A stretch of DNA of 40,706 bases from Pseudomonas sp. 30_B (GTDB taxonomy: Bacteria; Pseudomonadota; Gammaproteobacteria; Pseudomonadales; Pseudomonadaceae), in assembly GCF_017491605.1 (NCBI RefSeq), contig NZ_JAFGYY010000034.1:1-40706 (forward strand), read 5' to 3'. A model generated the notes under the pieces. That model did not search any database, was not told the origin of the DNA, and was given only the letters and a program-made list of their open reading frames with translations. The position numbers and the translations under genes were made by a program. Below, one piece after another: positions 1-8,440 of this stretch; the first letter of the stretch is position 1, and each line of letters begins with the position of its first letter.

Positions 1-35
1 GCTCTCCCCGTCATTCCTCCACGGAGAGCCCTCCC

Positions 36-1481
36 ATGAATCGCCAACTCGGCATCAAGCTCGGCGCCATCGCCCTGCTGATCGTCCTCCTGCTGATCCC
101 CCTGCTGATGATCGACGGCCTGGTCGACGAGCGTCAGAACTACCGCGACGAGGTCCTGCAGGACATCGCCCGCAGCGCCAGTTACAGCCAGCAGCTCACC
201 GGCCCGCTGGTGATCGTGCCCTACAGCCGCACCGTGCGTGCCTGGCGCCTCGACAAGGCCAGCCAGCAGCGCGTGCTGCAGGAGCGCGAGGTGCGCGGTC
301 GCCTGTATTTCCTGCCGGAAACCTTCCTGCTCGACGGACAGATGCGCACCGAGCTGCGCCATCGCGGCATCTATGAGGCGCGCCTGTACCACGCCGAGAG
401 CAAGGTCAGCGGCAGCTTCGTGCTGCCGGCCAACTACGGCATCGGCAGTGACCTGGACAGCTATCGCTTCGATGCGCCGCTGCTGGCGGTGGGCATCAGC
501 GACGTGCGTGGCATCGAGAATGCGCCGAAGCTGAAGGTGGGCGACGAGCTGCGCGACTTCCAGCCCGGCACCCAGAGCCAGTTCCTCGGCAATGGAGTGC
601 ATGCGGTGCTGCCGTTCAAGGCCAGCGACCGCGAGCAGCGTTTCGACTACGCCTTCGACCTGTCGCTGCTGGGCAGCAGCCGACTGGACATTACCCCGGT
701 CGGCCGCGACAGCCAGGTCAACCTGGTCTCGGACTGGCCGCACCCCAGCTTCGGCGGCGAGTTCCTGCCCACCGAACGCAGCGTCAGCGACCAGGGCTTC
801 AGCGCGCGCTGGCGCACCAGCTTCTTCGCCACCAACCTGGAAGACCAGCTGCGGGGCTGCACCGCGCCGGCCCAGGCCGATGCCGCCCGCGCCGTGACGG
901 CGGAAGACCCGGATGCCGTGCGCGCCGCGCCCGCCCTGTGCAACGAGTTCGGCAATCACCGCTTCGGCGTGGCGCTGGTGGACCCGGTGGATCAGTACCT
1001 GAAGACCGATCGCGCGGTGAAGTATGCCTTGCTGTTCATCGTCCTGACCTTCGCCGGCTTCTTCCTCTTCGAGGTGCTCAAGCGCCTGGCCGTGCACCCG
1101 GTGCAGTACGCCCTAGTGGGCATGGCGCTGGCGCTGTTCTACCTGCTGTTGTTGTCGCTCTCAGAGCATCTGGGCTTCGAGCGGGCCTACCTGATTTCCG
1201 CCAGCGCCTGCGTCGGCCTGATCGGCTTCTACCTCTGCCACGTACTCCACAGCCTCTGGCGCGGAGCCGGTTTCAGCGCCGGGCTCGCCGGGCTTTACGG
1301 GATGCTCTACGCACTGCTCAGCGCCGAGGATTACGCGCTGCTGATGGGTTCGCTGCTGCTGTTCGGCGTGCTCGGCGGGGTGATGGTGCTGACTCGCCGG
1401 CTGGACTGGTACGGCATCGGCAAACCGGCCCGCGACGACGAGTTGTCCTTTTCCCTGAACGACGTGCGCGTCGAGCGCTGA
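36..1481 (+). CDS. creD: CreD inner-membrane protein
   Basis: A 481-aa CreD-family envelope protein. In Pseudomonas and Aeromonas, creD is an output gene of the CreBC two-component system and is linked to the beta-lactam/envelope stress response; its biochemical role is unknown. The sequence shows one N-terminal membrane segment (about residues 7-27), a long periplasmic domain starting with the family-typical run DERQNYRDEV (about 31-40) and the motif QLTGPLVIVPY (about 53-63), then a C-terminal bundle of about five hydrophobic segments (about 325-455). The ATG has GGAGAG upstream at 23-28. That Shine-Dalgarno (SD) sits in an inverted repeat with bases 1-7, so it may be partly masked in the mRNA. 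creB/creC would be expected just left of the window. Family assignment is confident. Confidence 0.93.
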   Translation: MNRQLGIKLGAIALLIVLLLIPLLMIDGLVDERQNYRDEVLQDIARSASYSQQLTGPLVIVPYSRTVRAWRLDKASQQRVLQEREVRGRLYFLPETFLLDGQMRTELRHRGIYEARLYHAESKVSGSFVLPANYGIGSDLDSYRFDAPLLAVGISDVRGIENAPKLKVGDELRDFQPGTQSQFLGNGVHAVLPFKASDREQRFDYAFDLSLLGSSRLDITPVGRDSQVNLVSDWPHPSFGGEFLPTERSVSDQGFSARWRTSFFATNLEDQLRGCTAPAQADAARAVTAEDPDAVRAAPALCNEFGNHRFGVALVDPVDQYLKTDRAVKYALLFIVLTFAGFFLFEVLKRLAVHPVQYALVGMALALFYLLLLSLSEHLGFERAYLISASACVGLIGFYLCHVLHSLWRGAGFSAGLAGLYGMLYALLSAEDYALLMGSLLLFGVLGGVMVLTRRLDWYGIGKPARDDELSFSLNDVRVER

Positions 1482-1492
1482 GGAGCATGGCC

Positions 1493-1792
1493 ATGCCGAA
1501 TCTGCTGCGTTTTTCCCTGTGCCTGCTGGCGGGGCTGATGCTTGCCGGCCTGTGTCTGCCGGTGCTGATGCTGATCGGCCGCTTCGACTGGATTGCATTG
1601 TTGATCGCTACCGGCAAGCCGCTTGCGCATCTCGCGCTGCTGTTGCCGGGCGGACTGTGGGAGCAGCTCAGCGGGGTGGAGGACGCCGCGCACAATCCCC
1701 ATGTGCGCTCCTTCCTCGAATTGTGCGTGGGCGTTGGCCAGATGGGGTTGCTGCTGGCGCTGCCGCTCTATCGGCTGGGGAGAAAACCATGA
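1493..1792 (+). CDS. Small membrane protein downstream of creD
   Basis: A 99-aa hydrophobic protein of unknown function. It has a strong N-terminal membrane segment (about residues 5-27), a second hydrophobic stretch (about 33-55), a short polar loop and a third near the C terminus (about 78-93), ending in basic residues RLGRKP. It starts 11 bases after the creD stop. AGGAG at 1481-1485, overlapping the creD stop codon, is 7 bases from the ATG at 1493 but only 1 base from the ATG at 1487, so 1493 is chosen. Tight coupling to creD suggests co-expression in the Cre regulon (inference). No enzymatic motif is visible. Confidence 0.7.
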   Translation: MPNLLRFSLCLLAGLMLAGLCLPVLMLIGRFDWIALLIATGKPLAHLALLLPGGLWEQLSGVEDAAHNPHVRSFLELCVGVGQMGLLLALPLYRLGRKP

Positions 1793-2058
1793 GTGCCTGG
1801 TGTGGGTTGCGCGAGGAGCGCGATGCAGGGGGCCGGTTGGCGCGGCGGATTGCCGGGTTGTTCGGGCAGGTGATGGGATTGCGGGTGGTGCGTGATGAGC
1901 GATTTCAGCGTGGAGTGGTGCGTCGGGCGAAGGCAACTCGTAGCTTCTGGCGCGGGGCCTTCCCCCTCACCCCAACCCTCTCCCAGGGGGAGAGGGGGCT
2001 GGGCGGTGCCGGCTGGCGGGTGTGGAGTTCGCCGGTTCGCTCCGGTGAGATTGTGTGA
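1789..2058 (+). CDS. Doubtful 89-aa ORF running into a repeat
   Basis: An open frame whose ATG overlaps the preceding stop as ATGA, with a GGGGAGA stretch 5-11 bases upstream, so translation coupling is possible. The first ~55 residues are Arg/Gly-rich and match no family I know. The C-terminal third is translated from a CCCTCACCCCAACCCTCTCCC palindromic repeat (PLTPTLSQGERG), which is typical of spurious ORFs. If anything is real it is the first half. It is listed because it is the only candidate in the 1793-2064 gap. Confidence 0.15.
   Translation: MSAWCGLREERDAGGRLARRIAGLFGQVMGLRVVRDERFQRGVVRRAKATRSFWRGAFPLTPTLSQGERGLGGAGWRVWSSPVRSGEIV
1963..2001. repeat. Partial CTCACCCC..CTCTCCC/GGGAGAG palindromic repeat
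   Basis: A short palindromic element, CCCTCACCCC followed by CCCTCTCCC and GGGAGAGGG. It is the same core as in the larger composite repeats at 4636-4834 and 13563-13701, here without their flanking modules. It sits between two convergent genes, where it may also act as a weak terminator. Confidence 0.65.
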
Positions 2059-2064
2059 GTGCTA

Positions 2065-2688
2065 TCAAGCCGGCTCGGTGGCCTTCAGCGACGGCCGCTG
2101 GCTGACCTCGGCGAACCACTTCGCCAGCTGCGGGAACTCGGCGCGCCAGTCCCAGTGCGGCTGGCGGAAGTCCAGGTAACCCAGGGCGCAGGCCACGCCG
2201 ATGGCGGCGACGTCGAAGCGCTCGGCCAGCTCGGCATGGGCCGGGCCATCGAAGTAGGCGAGGGTGCGGACGATCTTCAGCTGCTGGTTGTCGAGCCAGG
2301 TGTCCCAGTGCTTTTCCGGCGGACGCATGGCGGTCTCGTAGCGGATCAGCACGGCGGCATCCAGCACCGCGTCGGCCAGCGAGGCCAGGGTCAGGCGCCG
2401 CCAGCGCGCCGGGCCTTCGCGCGGGATCAGCGGTTCGCCGGCGTGCTGCTGGTCGAGGTATTCGAGGATCACCCGGCTGTCGTGCAGGGGCTGGCCGTCG
2501 GGAAGGTGCAGGGCGGGAATCTTGCCGGCGGGGTTGTCCCGCACCACGCCGGCGTCCGGCGCGATGGGGGTGTGGACGGCGGCTTGGAGTTCGACCCGGT
2601 CGAGCTGGCCGGTCTCGTGCAGCAGGACCATGACCTTGCGCACGAAGGGCGAGGCGGCGGCGTGGAACAGGATGGGACGGACGCTCAT
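2065..2688 (-). CDS. Glutathione S-transferase family protein
   Basis: A 207-aa soluble GST. The N-terminal thioredoxin-like domain carries the glutathione-site serine in the SPFVRKV run (Ser13), a cis-proline in KIPAL and the DSRVI motif (equivalent to the usual ESxAI). An all-alpha C-terminal domain follows (about 90-205). The substrate cannot be read from the sequence; housekeeping detoxification or a thiol-transfer role are both possible. GAGGAGAAC directly before the ATG at 2688 fixes the start; a longer in-frame start at 2748 lies inside the upstream gene and lacks such a site. It is 16 bases from the beta-propeller gene upstream, so the two probably share a transcript. Confidence 0.88.
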   Translation of the reverse strand: MSVRPILFHAAASPFVRKVMVLLHETGQLDRVELQAAVHTPIAPDAGVVRDNPAGKIPALHLPDGQPLHDSRVILEYLDQQHAGEPLIPREGPARWRRLTLASLADAVLDAAVLIRYETAMRPPEKHWDTWLDNQQLKIVRTLAYFDGPAHAELAERFDVAAIGVACALGYLDFRQPHWDWRAEFPQLAKWFAEVSQRPSLKATEPA

Positions 2689-2704
2689 GGGTTCTCCTCG
2701 GCGT

Positions 2705-3664
2705 TCATTCGTGGATGACCACCAGGCGGTCGGTGCCGGATTCGGCACCCCAGACCTCGCCCGGTCGGCCCAGCAACTGGCGCACGTTGGCGTGCTCGCG
2801 GTCGCTCGGATAAGTGGTGAAGCGTTCGCTCTGCGGATCGAAGCGCAGGATCGCGTTGCTGGCGAAGTCGCTCAGCCAGACCTGGTCCATGGCGTCGACA
2901 TAGAGGGCGTAGGGTTGCGGATGATCGCCCGGCAGCTTCCAGGTTTTCCACTGGTTGTTGTCCGGATCGAAGCGCGCCAGCTGACCGGCGCTCCACTGGC
3001 TGATCCACAGCCGCCCGACCGAGTCGGACCACAGCCGGCGCGGGCCGCTGCCGGCGCTGGGCGTATCGATGCGGGTGACCTTGTCGCCGACCGGGTCGAT
3101 GTGGCCGAGGTAGTCGCCGGCCAGTGAGGCGTACCAGAGCTCGCCGTCGGGCGTCACGGCGATGCCGTACGGCCCCTTGCCCTTGGGCGCCGACCAGACC
3201 TTGAGTTCGCGGGTCGTGGGGTCGAGGCGGCCGTAGAAACCGTTCTGGCCGGTGAACCACAGGATGCCATCGTCATCGAATACACCGGTATTGAGGTTGG
3301 CCTTGGCCGCCTCCCTGGGCAGCGGAATGACCTCCACGCCCAGGCGCTCGCGGTCGACGTGGACGATGGCATTGAGCCCGCCGTCGGTGATCCAGGCGTC
3401 GCCATCGGGTCCGGCGACTACGCCGTGGGGCGCGGAGTTCTTGCCGAGGTCGACCTGCTCGCTGGCGCCGGTCTGCGGGTCGAGTCGGCCGAGTGCATGC
3501 GCGTGCTGCGCGGTGTACCAGACCTTGCCGTCGTCCGTGGGGGCGACATCGTGCGGGCCGGAGCCCTTGGGCAGGTCGAAGTACCTCACGCTGGCGGCCT
3601 CGGCGCCGCTGGCGAGCAGCAGGCCGGTGAGCAGCAAGGGCAGGGCGCGCAGGGTGGTGGACAT
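2705..3664 (-). CDS. Secreted beta-propeller protein, streptogramin (virginiamycin B) lyase-like
   Basis: A 319-aa exported protein. A clear signal peptide (residues 1-23, ending in SGAEA) is followed by about six to seven repeats of about 42 residues. Each contains a GPHDVA/GPYGIA-type turn, a W[YF]T or W[IL][ST] strand and an IGRLDP-like strand. This is the Vgb/SMP-30-like propeller pattern. True Vgb enzymes linearise streptogramin B antibiotics; chromosomal Pseudomonas homologues are mostly uncharacterised, and I could not confirm the Vgb catalytic His/Glu set. A periplasmic ligand-binding or lactone-cleaving role is therefore an inference. The start at 3664 has AAGGAG 6 bases upstream and begins exactly at the signal peptide; the longer 348-aa reading adds a non-signal extension and was rejected. 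Confidence 0.82.
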   Translation of the reverse strand: MSTTLRALPLLLTGLLLASGAEAASVRYFDLPKGSGPHDVAPTDDGKVWYTAQHAHALGRLDPQTGASEQVDLGKNSAPHGVVAGPDGDAWITDGGLNAIVHVDRERLGVEVIPLPREAAKANLNTGVFDDDGILWFTGQNGFYGRLDPTTRELKVWSAPKGKGPYGIAVTPDGELWYASLAGDYLGHIDPVGDKVTRIDTPSAGSGPRRLWSDSVGRLWISQWSAGQLARFDPDNNQWKTWKLPGDHPQPYALYVDAMDQVWLSDFASNAILRFDPQSERFTTYPSDREHANVRQLLGRPGEVWGAESGTDRLVVIHE

Positions 3665-3744
3665 GGGGCTCTCCTTGGCGGGTCCGGAATTGGCTGAGAC
3701 TGTACGCCGAGCCTGGCGTTCAGCGATATGCAGGAGTGAAGCGC

Positions 3745-4602
3745 GTGACAACGATACAACTACTGGGGGCGGCGTGCCGCCAGGGTTCGCCGGTCAATGA
3801 TGACGCCATCGGTTATACCGAGAGGGCGGCCTGGGTGCTCGACGGTGCCACCAGTCTGGGGCCGGGTCTGGTGGATGCGCAGAGCGACGCGCGCTGGCTG
3901 GCGCAATGTGCCAACGGCCATCTGCAACGCCTGCTGGAAGCGCAGCCGGGGTTGCCGACCGAGGATTTATTGCGGGCGCTGCAGCAGGGCATCGCCGCGG
4001 ACTTCCGCCGTGACGCGGGCGTTGCCGCCACGCCGGAGCTGGACCTGCCCACGGCCTGCCTGAGCCTGCTGCGGGTACTGGACGACGGCGCGCTGGAACT
4101 GCTCAACCTGTGCGACAGCCGCATCCACCTGGCCTGGGACGATGGCCGTGTGGAGAGCTTCGGCGATACGCCGCTGGAGGCGCTGGACCGGCAATCGGTG
4201 GAGCGCTTGCTGGCGCTGCGCGAGAGGCACCCGGACTGGAGCCATGCGCAGCTGTTCCAGGCCAGCCGCGAATGGGTGCGGCGCAACCGGGCGCTGGCCA
4301 ACACGGCGCAGGGCTACTGGGTACTCGACCCGACCGAGCGCTGGCTGCCACAGGTGCAGCGGCGGGTGATCGATCCCGTGCGGCTGAAGGCGTTCATGCT
4401 GGTCACCGACGGCTTCGACCGCTTGCTGGAGTTCCGCCGCTACGGGCTGGCGGGGCTGTTCGAGGCGCTCCCCGAGCGCGGCGTGGAAGCGCTGATCGAC
4501 GAGCTGCGGGCAGTGGAGTCGGCTGATGGCCAGGCGCTGGAACATCCACGCCTGAAGATCCATGACGATGCGAGTGTGGTCTGGGGGGAACTGAGGCGCT
4601 GA
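3745..4602 (+). CDS. PP2C-like protein phosphatase, stand-alone
   Basis: A ~285-aa soluble protein with the metal-binding signature of PP2C/SpoIIE phosphatases, in order: NDDAIG near residue 18, VLDGATSLG near 32 (the catalytic-type DGA), CLSLL..L beta strands, CDSRI in the middle, LVTDGFDRLL and a C-terminal HDDASVVW. These are the Asp residues that bind Mn/Mg. The target is unknown. No kinase or FHA protein is adjacent, so it is not an obvious part of a type VI secretion or Stp/Stk pair. The start is a choice between two GTGs: AGGAG (3732-3736) overlaps the GTG at 3736 but is 8 bases from the GTG at 3745, so 3745 is preferred. It is divergent from the propeller gene across an ~80-base gap. 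Confidence 0.8.
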   Translation: MTTIQLLGAACRQGSPVNDDAIGYTERAAWVLDGATSLGPGLVDAQSDARWLAQCANGHLQRLLEAQPGLPTEDLLRALQQGIAADFRRDAGVAATPELDLPTACLSLLRVLDDGALELLNLCDSRIHLAWDDGRVESFGDTPLEALDRQSVERLLALRERHPDWSHAQLFQASREWVRRNRALANTAQGYWVLDPTERWLPQVQRRVIDPVRLKAFMLVTDGFDRLLEFRRYGLAGLFEALPERGVEALIDELRAVESADGQALEHPRLKIHDDASVVWGELRR

Positions 4603-4635
4603 GCGTTGCCCGGCAGCCGGCGGGATGGCGATTGC

Positions 4636-4834
4636 GTAGGAACAACTGTCTTCTTTCGGGCAAGTCCGTGCCTGTGCTTCCCCTCACCCCAGCCCTCTCC
4701 CAATGGGAGAGGGAGCTGTCCGTGCCGGCTGAGAGCGAGATTTCCTCCTGCACCGAACGGTCCCCTCTCCCTTTGGGAGAGGGTTAGGGTGAGGGCAGAC
4801 CCGCGCTCAGGCGTTTTCCTGTAGGAGCGGACTC
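4636..4834. repeat. Composite intergenic repeat, copy A
   Basis: Modules in order: GTAGGAACAACTGTCTT (4636-4652), a CCGTGCCTG segment, CCCCTCACCCC..CCCTCTCCC with GGGAGAGGG, a second CCCTCTCCC/GGGAGAGGG unit, TAGGGTGAGGGCAG, then GTAGGAGCGGACTC (4821-4834) abutting the fiuA stop. The same order recurs at 13563-13701. It occupies the whole gap between two convergent genes, and the palindromes may also stop transcription from both sides. The next element inward, ~70 bases containing the extra CTCTCCC palindrome, is an insertion compared with copy B. Confidence 0.7.
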
Positions 4835-4837
4835 TCA

Positions 4838-7234
4838 TCACCACTTGTACGTCAGGCTCGCCACCACCTTGCGCTGGTCGCCGTAGTAGCAGTAATAGCC
4901 GTCGCAGGTGGAGAGGTAGTCCTTGTTGAACAGGTTGGTCGCGTTGACCGCCACCGAGGCGCCGTCTAGGCCGCTGGAGAGCTTGCCCAGGTCGTAGTGC
5001 AGCGCCGCGTCGTACAGGGTGTAGGAGCCCACGTAGCCGTCGTAGGTGTTGGCCTGGTCGCCGTAGGTATCGCCCACGTAGCGCACGCCGTAGCCGACGC
5101 CGAAGCCGTCGAGGGTGCCGGCGTGCCAGGTGTAGTCGGCCCAGAGCGCCGCCTGGTTGCGCGGGATCAGCTGCAGGCGGTTACCGGCGTAGAGGCCCTT
5201 CTTCACCTCGGTGTCGGTGTAGCTGTAGCTGCCGACCAGCTTGAGGTTCTCGGTCAGGTTCGAGTTGGCTTCCAGCTCCAGGCCGGTGACCTTCACCTCA
5301 CCGGTCTGGCTGGTGACGGAGACGCCGCCGACGTTGTCGGTGACGCTCACGTTCTTCTGCCGCAGGTCGTACACGGCGGCGGTGAGCAGGGTGTCGCTGC
5401 CCGGCGGCTGGTACTTCACCCCCAGTTCCCACTGCTTGCCTTCGGTGGGTTTGAACGACTCGGTGGCGGAGACGTCGGCGCCGCTGGCCGGCTGGAACGA
5501 CTCGGCGTACGACAGGTACGGCGCCACGCCGTTGTCGAACAGGTAGCTCAGCGCCGCGTTGCCGCTGAACTGGCTGTCGGACTCGGAGTTGGTGGCGTCG
5601 CCCTTGTTGTGGAACCTGGTGCCGGTGTGCACCCAGTCCTGGCGACCGCCCAGGGTCAGGCGCCAGTTGTCCAGGGCGATCTGGTCCTGCACGTAGGCGC
5701 CGGTCTGGAAGATGTCCTGGTCATAGTCGTAGTACGCATCCGAGCGCGGCGGGCGGACGATGGGCTGGCCGTAGATCGGGTCGTTCACGTTGGTCGGCGG
5801 CACGTTGTAGCCGTAGATCGCCAGGTAGCTGGTATCGCTGCGGTTGTGGTCCAGGCCCAGCAGCACGGTGTGCCCGAGCGCGCCGGTCTGGAAGTCGGCC
5901 TGGAAATTGTTGTCCACCACGAACTGGGTGACGTCCTCGTCCACCGAGGTGCTGACGCGACTGAGGGTGCCGTCGTCGCTCACGGTGTCCAGGTAGCCGC
6001 CGGGGGTGAGGGCGTCGAAGGTCAGGTCGTTCTTCATGTAGCGCAGGTTCTGGCGGAACTGCCAGACATCATTCAGGCGATGCTCGAAGCTGTAGCCCAG
6101 CCACCAGGTGGTGCGGTCGTAGTTTTCCCAGTCCGGGTCGCCCAGATTCTTGTGGTGCGAAATGTCGCCGAAGGGGGCGTCGTACTTGGTGCCCTTGAGC
6201 GGCAGGAACTGGGTGGTGATGCCGGTATCGTCGCGGGTGAACTGGCTGAGGAAGGTCAGCTTGGTGTCGTCGTCCGCATTCCAGGTCAGGCTCGGCGCGA
6301 GGTTGTAGCGCTTGTCCGGGATGTGGTCGATCTGCGTGTTGCTGTCGCGCGCCACGCCGCTGACGCGGTAGAGCAGGCGGCCTTCGTCATCCAGCGGGCC
6401 GGTGCTGTCGAAATTGATCTGCTTGTGGTTGTAGTTGCCGCCCTGCAGCTGGACGGTGCTGGCCTGCTCCTCTTGTGGACGCAGGCTGGTCATGTCCAGC
6501 AGGCCGCCGGGCGGCGTCTGGCCGTAGACCGAGGACGCCGGGCCGCGCAGCGCGGCGACGCGCTCCAGGTCCCAGGTTTCCAGCTTCGGATTGGCGTAGA
6601 TGCCGGTGGCCATCGGCAGGCCGTCGAGGAACTGGGTCGGCTCGAAGCCACGGATGCGCAGCCAGTCGGAACGGGTATCGCTGCCGAAGCTGCTGGCGAC
6701 GGTGCCGGGCATGTAGCGCACGGCGTCGTCGATGTTCTGCACCGCGCGGTCCTGCATCTGCTCGCGGGTGACCACGGAGATCGACTTGGGGGTTTCCAGG
6801 ATCGGCGTATCGGTCTTGGTGCCGATGCGCGAGCGGGTGGCGACGTAGCCGACCGCCGGGCCGTCCGGGTCTTCCTGGGCGGCGCTGATGGTGGTGGCGG
6901 ACATCGACAGGGTGTCGCTCGGCTCCGGGCGCAGGCTGTAGCTGCCCGAGGCGCTTTCCACCAACTCCAGCCCGGTGCCCTGCAGCGCCTGGCGCAGTGC
7001 GCCGACGGTGTCGAAGCGACCTTGTACGGCATGGGCATTGCGGCCCTGGGCGAGCGCCGGGTCCAGGCTCAGGCTCAGCCCGCCTTCGGCGGCAATACGA
7101 TTGAGCGTGCTGGACAGCGGACCGGCCGGCAGCTGGTAGTCGCGCTGGGCGTCGGCGGCAAAGGCGGGGGAGCCCAGCAGTATGGCTGTGGCCAGCAGGC
7201 AGGGGCGGAGCGAAAGGTCGAACGGGCGGCGCAT
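4838..7234 (-). CDS. fiuA: TonB-dependent siderophore receptor with signalling domain (FiuA-like)
   Basis: A 798-aa outer-membrane ferric-siderophore receptor. A signal peptide (about 1-26, ending AFAADA) is followed by a secretin/TonB N-terminal (STN) signalling domain (about 30-100), which talks to the FecR-type anti-sigma factor. Next come a plug domain with the TPKSISVVTREQM TonB-linked segment and the RIRGF and LRGPASSVYGQTPPGG motifs, and a 22-strand barrel ending in the canonical aromatic residue (LTYKW). The CDGYYCYYGD segment near the C terminus is typical of ferrichrome/ferrioxamine-type receptors. Position next to fiuI/fiuR matches PAO1 PA0470-0472, where the ligand is ferrichrome; ligand specificity here is inferred. 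The start at 7234 has AGGAG 9 bases upstream; the 32-residue longer reading has no signal peptide at its start. Confidence 0.88.
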   Translation of the reverse strand: MRRPFDLSLRPCLLATAILLGSPAFAADAQRDYQLPAGPLSSTLNRIAAEGGLSLSLDPALAQGRNAHAVQGRFDTVGALRQALQGTGLELVESASGSYSLRPEPSDTLSMSATTISAAQEDPDGPAVGYVATRSRIGTKTDTPILETPKSISVVTREQMQDRAVQNIDDAVRYMPGTVASSFGSDTRSDWLRIRGFEPTQFLDGLPMATGIYANPKLETWDLERVAALRGPASSVYGQTPPGGLLDMTSLRPQEEQASTVQLQGGNYNHKQINFDSTGPLDDEGRLLYRVSGVARDSNTQIDHIPDKRYNLAPSLTWNADDDTKLTFLSQFTRDDTGITTQFLPLKGTKYDAPFGDISHHKNLGDPDWENYDRTTWWLGYSFEHRLNDVWQFRQNLRYMKNDLTFDALTPGGYLDTVSDDGTLSRVSTSVDEDVTQFVVDNNFQADFQTGALGHTVLLGLDHNRSDTSYLAIYGYNVPPTNVNDPIYGQPIVRPPRSDAYYDYDQDIFQTGAYVQDQIALDNWRLTLGGRQDWVHTGTRFHNKGDATNSESDSQFSGNAALSYLFDNGVAPYLSYAESFQPASGADVSATESFKPTEGKQWELGVKYQPPGSDTLLTAAVYDLRQKNVSVTDNVGGVSVTSQTGEVKVTGLELEANSNLTENLKLVGSYSYTDTEVKKGLYAGNRLQLIPRNQAALWADYTWHAGTLDGFGVGYGVRYVGDTYGDQANTYDGYVGSYTLYDAALHYDLGKLSSGLDGASVAVNATNLFNKDYLSTCDGYYCYYGDQRKVVASLTYKW

Positions 7235-7346
7235 GGACAACGACTCCTGAAAAAACGTTCTCGATGCCTCCTTGCCGAACGAGATTGGAAAAGTGATAGG
7301 GCCGGGTGTAAAAAAATTTTGAGCCCGCATTGGGGCCCGGTGTGTC

Positions 7347-7417
7347 GTAGGAGCGGACTCCGTCCGCGATAGGTCCGCATCGCGCCGGATACCATCGCGG
7401 ACGAAGTCCGCTCCTAC
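7347..7417. repeat. REP pair (inverted), fiuR-fiuA gap
   Basis: Two head-to-head copies of a 24-base palindromic repeat: GTAGGAGCGGAC..GTCCGCGAT at 7347-7370 and its reverse complement at 7394-7417, separated by 23 bases. It lies between the anti-sigma gene and the receptor gene, so it may set their relative mRNA levels by forming a stable hairpin. The arrangement is that of a REP doublet (REPIN). Confidence 0.85.
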
Positions 7418-7477
7418 CCGAAATGTTGCGCGGGAGCGTGCCCTCTCTTCGGGATTCCCATGAAAACGCGGGTCACC

Positions 7478-8440
7478 TCAGCGGCGCGGCGCCACCCGCG
7501 ACCACCAGGGCCCATGCCGCTCGATCCTCACCGGCAGGCTCGGTTCCAGCGAGCTGAGCGCCAGGTCGATGTTCTTCAGGGGGAAGCTGCCGGTGATGCG
7601 CAGGTCCGCGACCGCCGGATCGACGCCCAGGTAACCGGGGCTGTAGCGCGCCAGCTGGTCGACCAGATCGCCCAGGCGCACGTTGTCCACCACCAGCATG
7701 CCGTGGGTCCAGGCGTCGGCGGTGGCGCTGTTGGCCTCCACCGGGCCGAGGCCGTCGGGCCGCACACGCACGTGCTGGCCCTGGGCGATGACCTTCTCTT
7801 CCGTGCGCTGCTCAGGACGGGCGGCGACCGCCGATTGCAGCACGCTGAGCAGAGTGCCGTCGTTGCCGTCGCGCTCCACCAGGAAGCGCGTACCGAGGGC
7901 GCGCAGGCGGCCGTCGCGGGTCTCGACGATGAAGGGCCGGCTGTCGCCGTGGGCGGTTTCCACCATGATCTCGCCGGAGAGCAGGACGATGCGCCGCTCT
8001 CCGGCGTCGAAGCGTACGTCCACGGCGGTGCGGCTGTTGAGCTTGAGCAGGGTATTGTCGGGCAGACGCAGCTCGCGCTGTTCGCCGGTGCCGGTGAGCA
8101 GGTCGGAGAAGGCGTACTGCACAGGCAGATAGCGGTTGCCCACGCCGAGGGCCAGCGCGCCGACCAACAGCAGCGACAGGCCGCTGCCCGCGAGCCGGCG
8201 AACCTTCTGCCGCGCTTCCCGCGGCGAGCGCAGCAGGGCATTGCGTGCCGCCTTGGGCGCGGCGCCGGCGAGGCTGCGGTCGAGCATCCCCAGCTGGCTC
8301 CAGGCCCGTGCGTGTTCGCTGTGCTCGGCATGCCAACGGCTGAAGGCCGCCTCGTCATCCGGGCGCGTCTCGCCGGAGCCCAGGCGTAACTGCCAACTGA
8401 TGGCCTCGTCGAGCACGCGCAGGGAAACCGGACCCTTCAC
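7478..8440 (-). CDS. fiuR: FecR-family anti-sigma regulator (FiuR-like)
   Basis: A 320-aa inner-membrane signal relay. The N-terminal cytoplasmic DUF4880-type sigma-binding region (about 8-55; DEAISWQLRLGSGE, AFSRWHAEHSEHARAW) precedes a single membrane segment (about 90-105, LSLLLVGALALGVG) and a periplasmic FecR domain with the usual strand motifs (GEQRELRLPDNTLLKLN, GEIMVETAHG, ALGTRFLV). The periplasmic part receives the ligand signal from the receptor STN domain and controls the sigma factor. The start is a GTG at 8440 overlapping the sigma-factor stop by 4 bases (GTGA), with GGAG 7 bases upstream; this coupling is normal for these pairs. The fiu name rests on synteny. Confidence 0.88.
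   Translation of the reverse strand: MKGPVSLRVLDEAISWQLRLGSGETRPDDEAAFSRWHAEHSEHARAWSQLGMLDRSLAGAAPKAARNALLRSPREARQKVRRLAGSGLSLLLVGALALGVGNRYLPVQYAFSDLLTGTGEQRELRLPDNTLLKLNSRTAVDVRFDAGERRIVLLSGEIMVETAHGDSRPFIVETRDGRLRALGTRFLVERDGNDGTLLSVLQSAVAARPEQRTEEKVIAQGQHVRVRPDGLGPVEANSATADAWTHGMLVVDNVRLGDLVDQLARYSPGYLGVDPAVADLRITGSFPLKNIDLALSSLEPSLPVRIERHGPWWSRVAPRR

Noticed and set aside
4838..7234. Frameshift or phase-variable tract in the receptor
   Set aside because: The frame is open from signal peptide to terminal aromatic residue; no long homopolymer in the coding part.
4997..7372. 791-codon open frame antisense to fiuA
   Set aside because: Mirror frame of a high-GC gene: Val/Gly/His/Gln-rich low-complexity translation, no family motif, while the minus strand encodes a complete TonB receptor.
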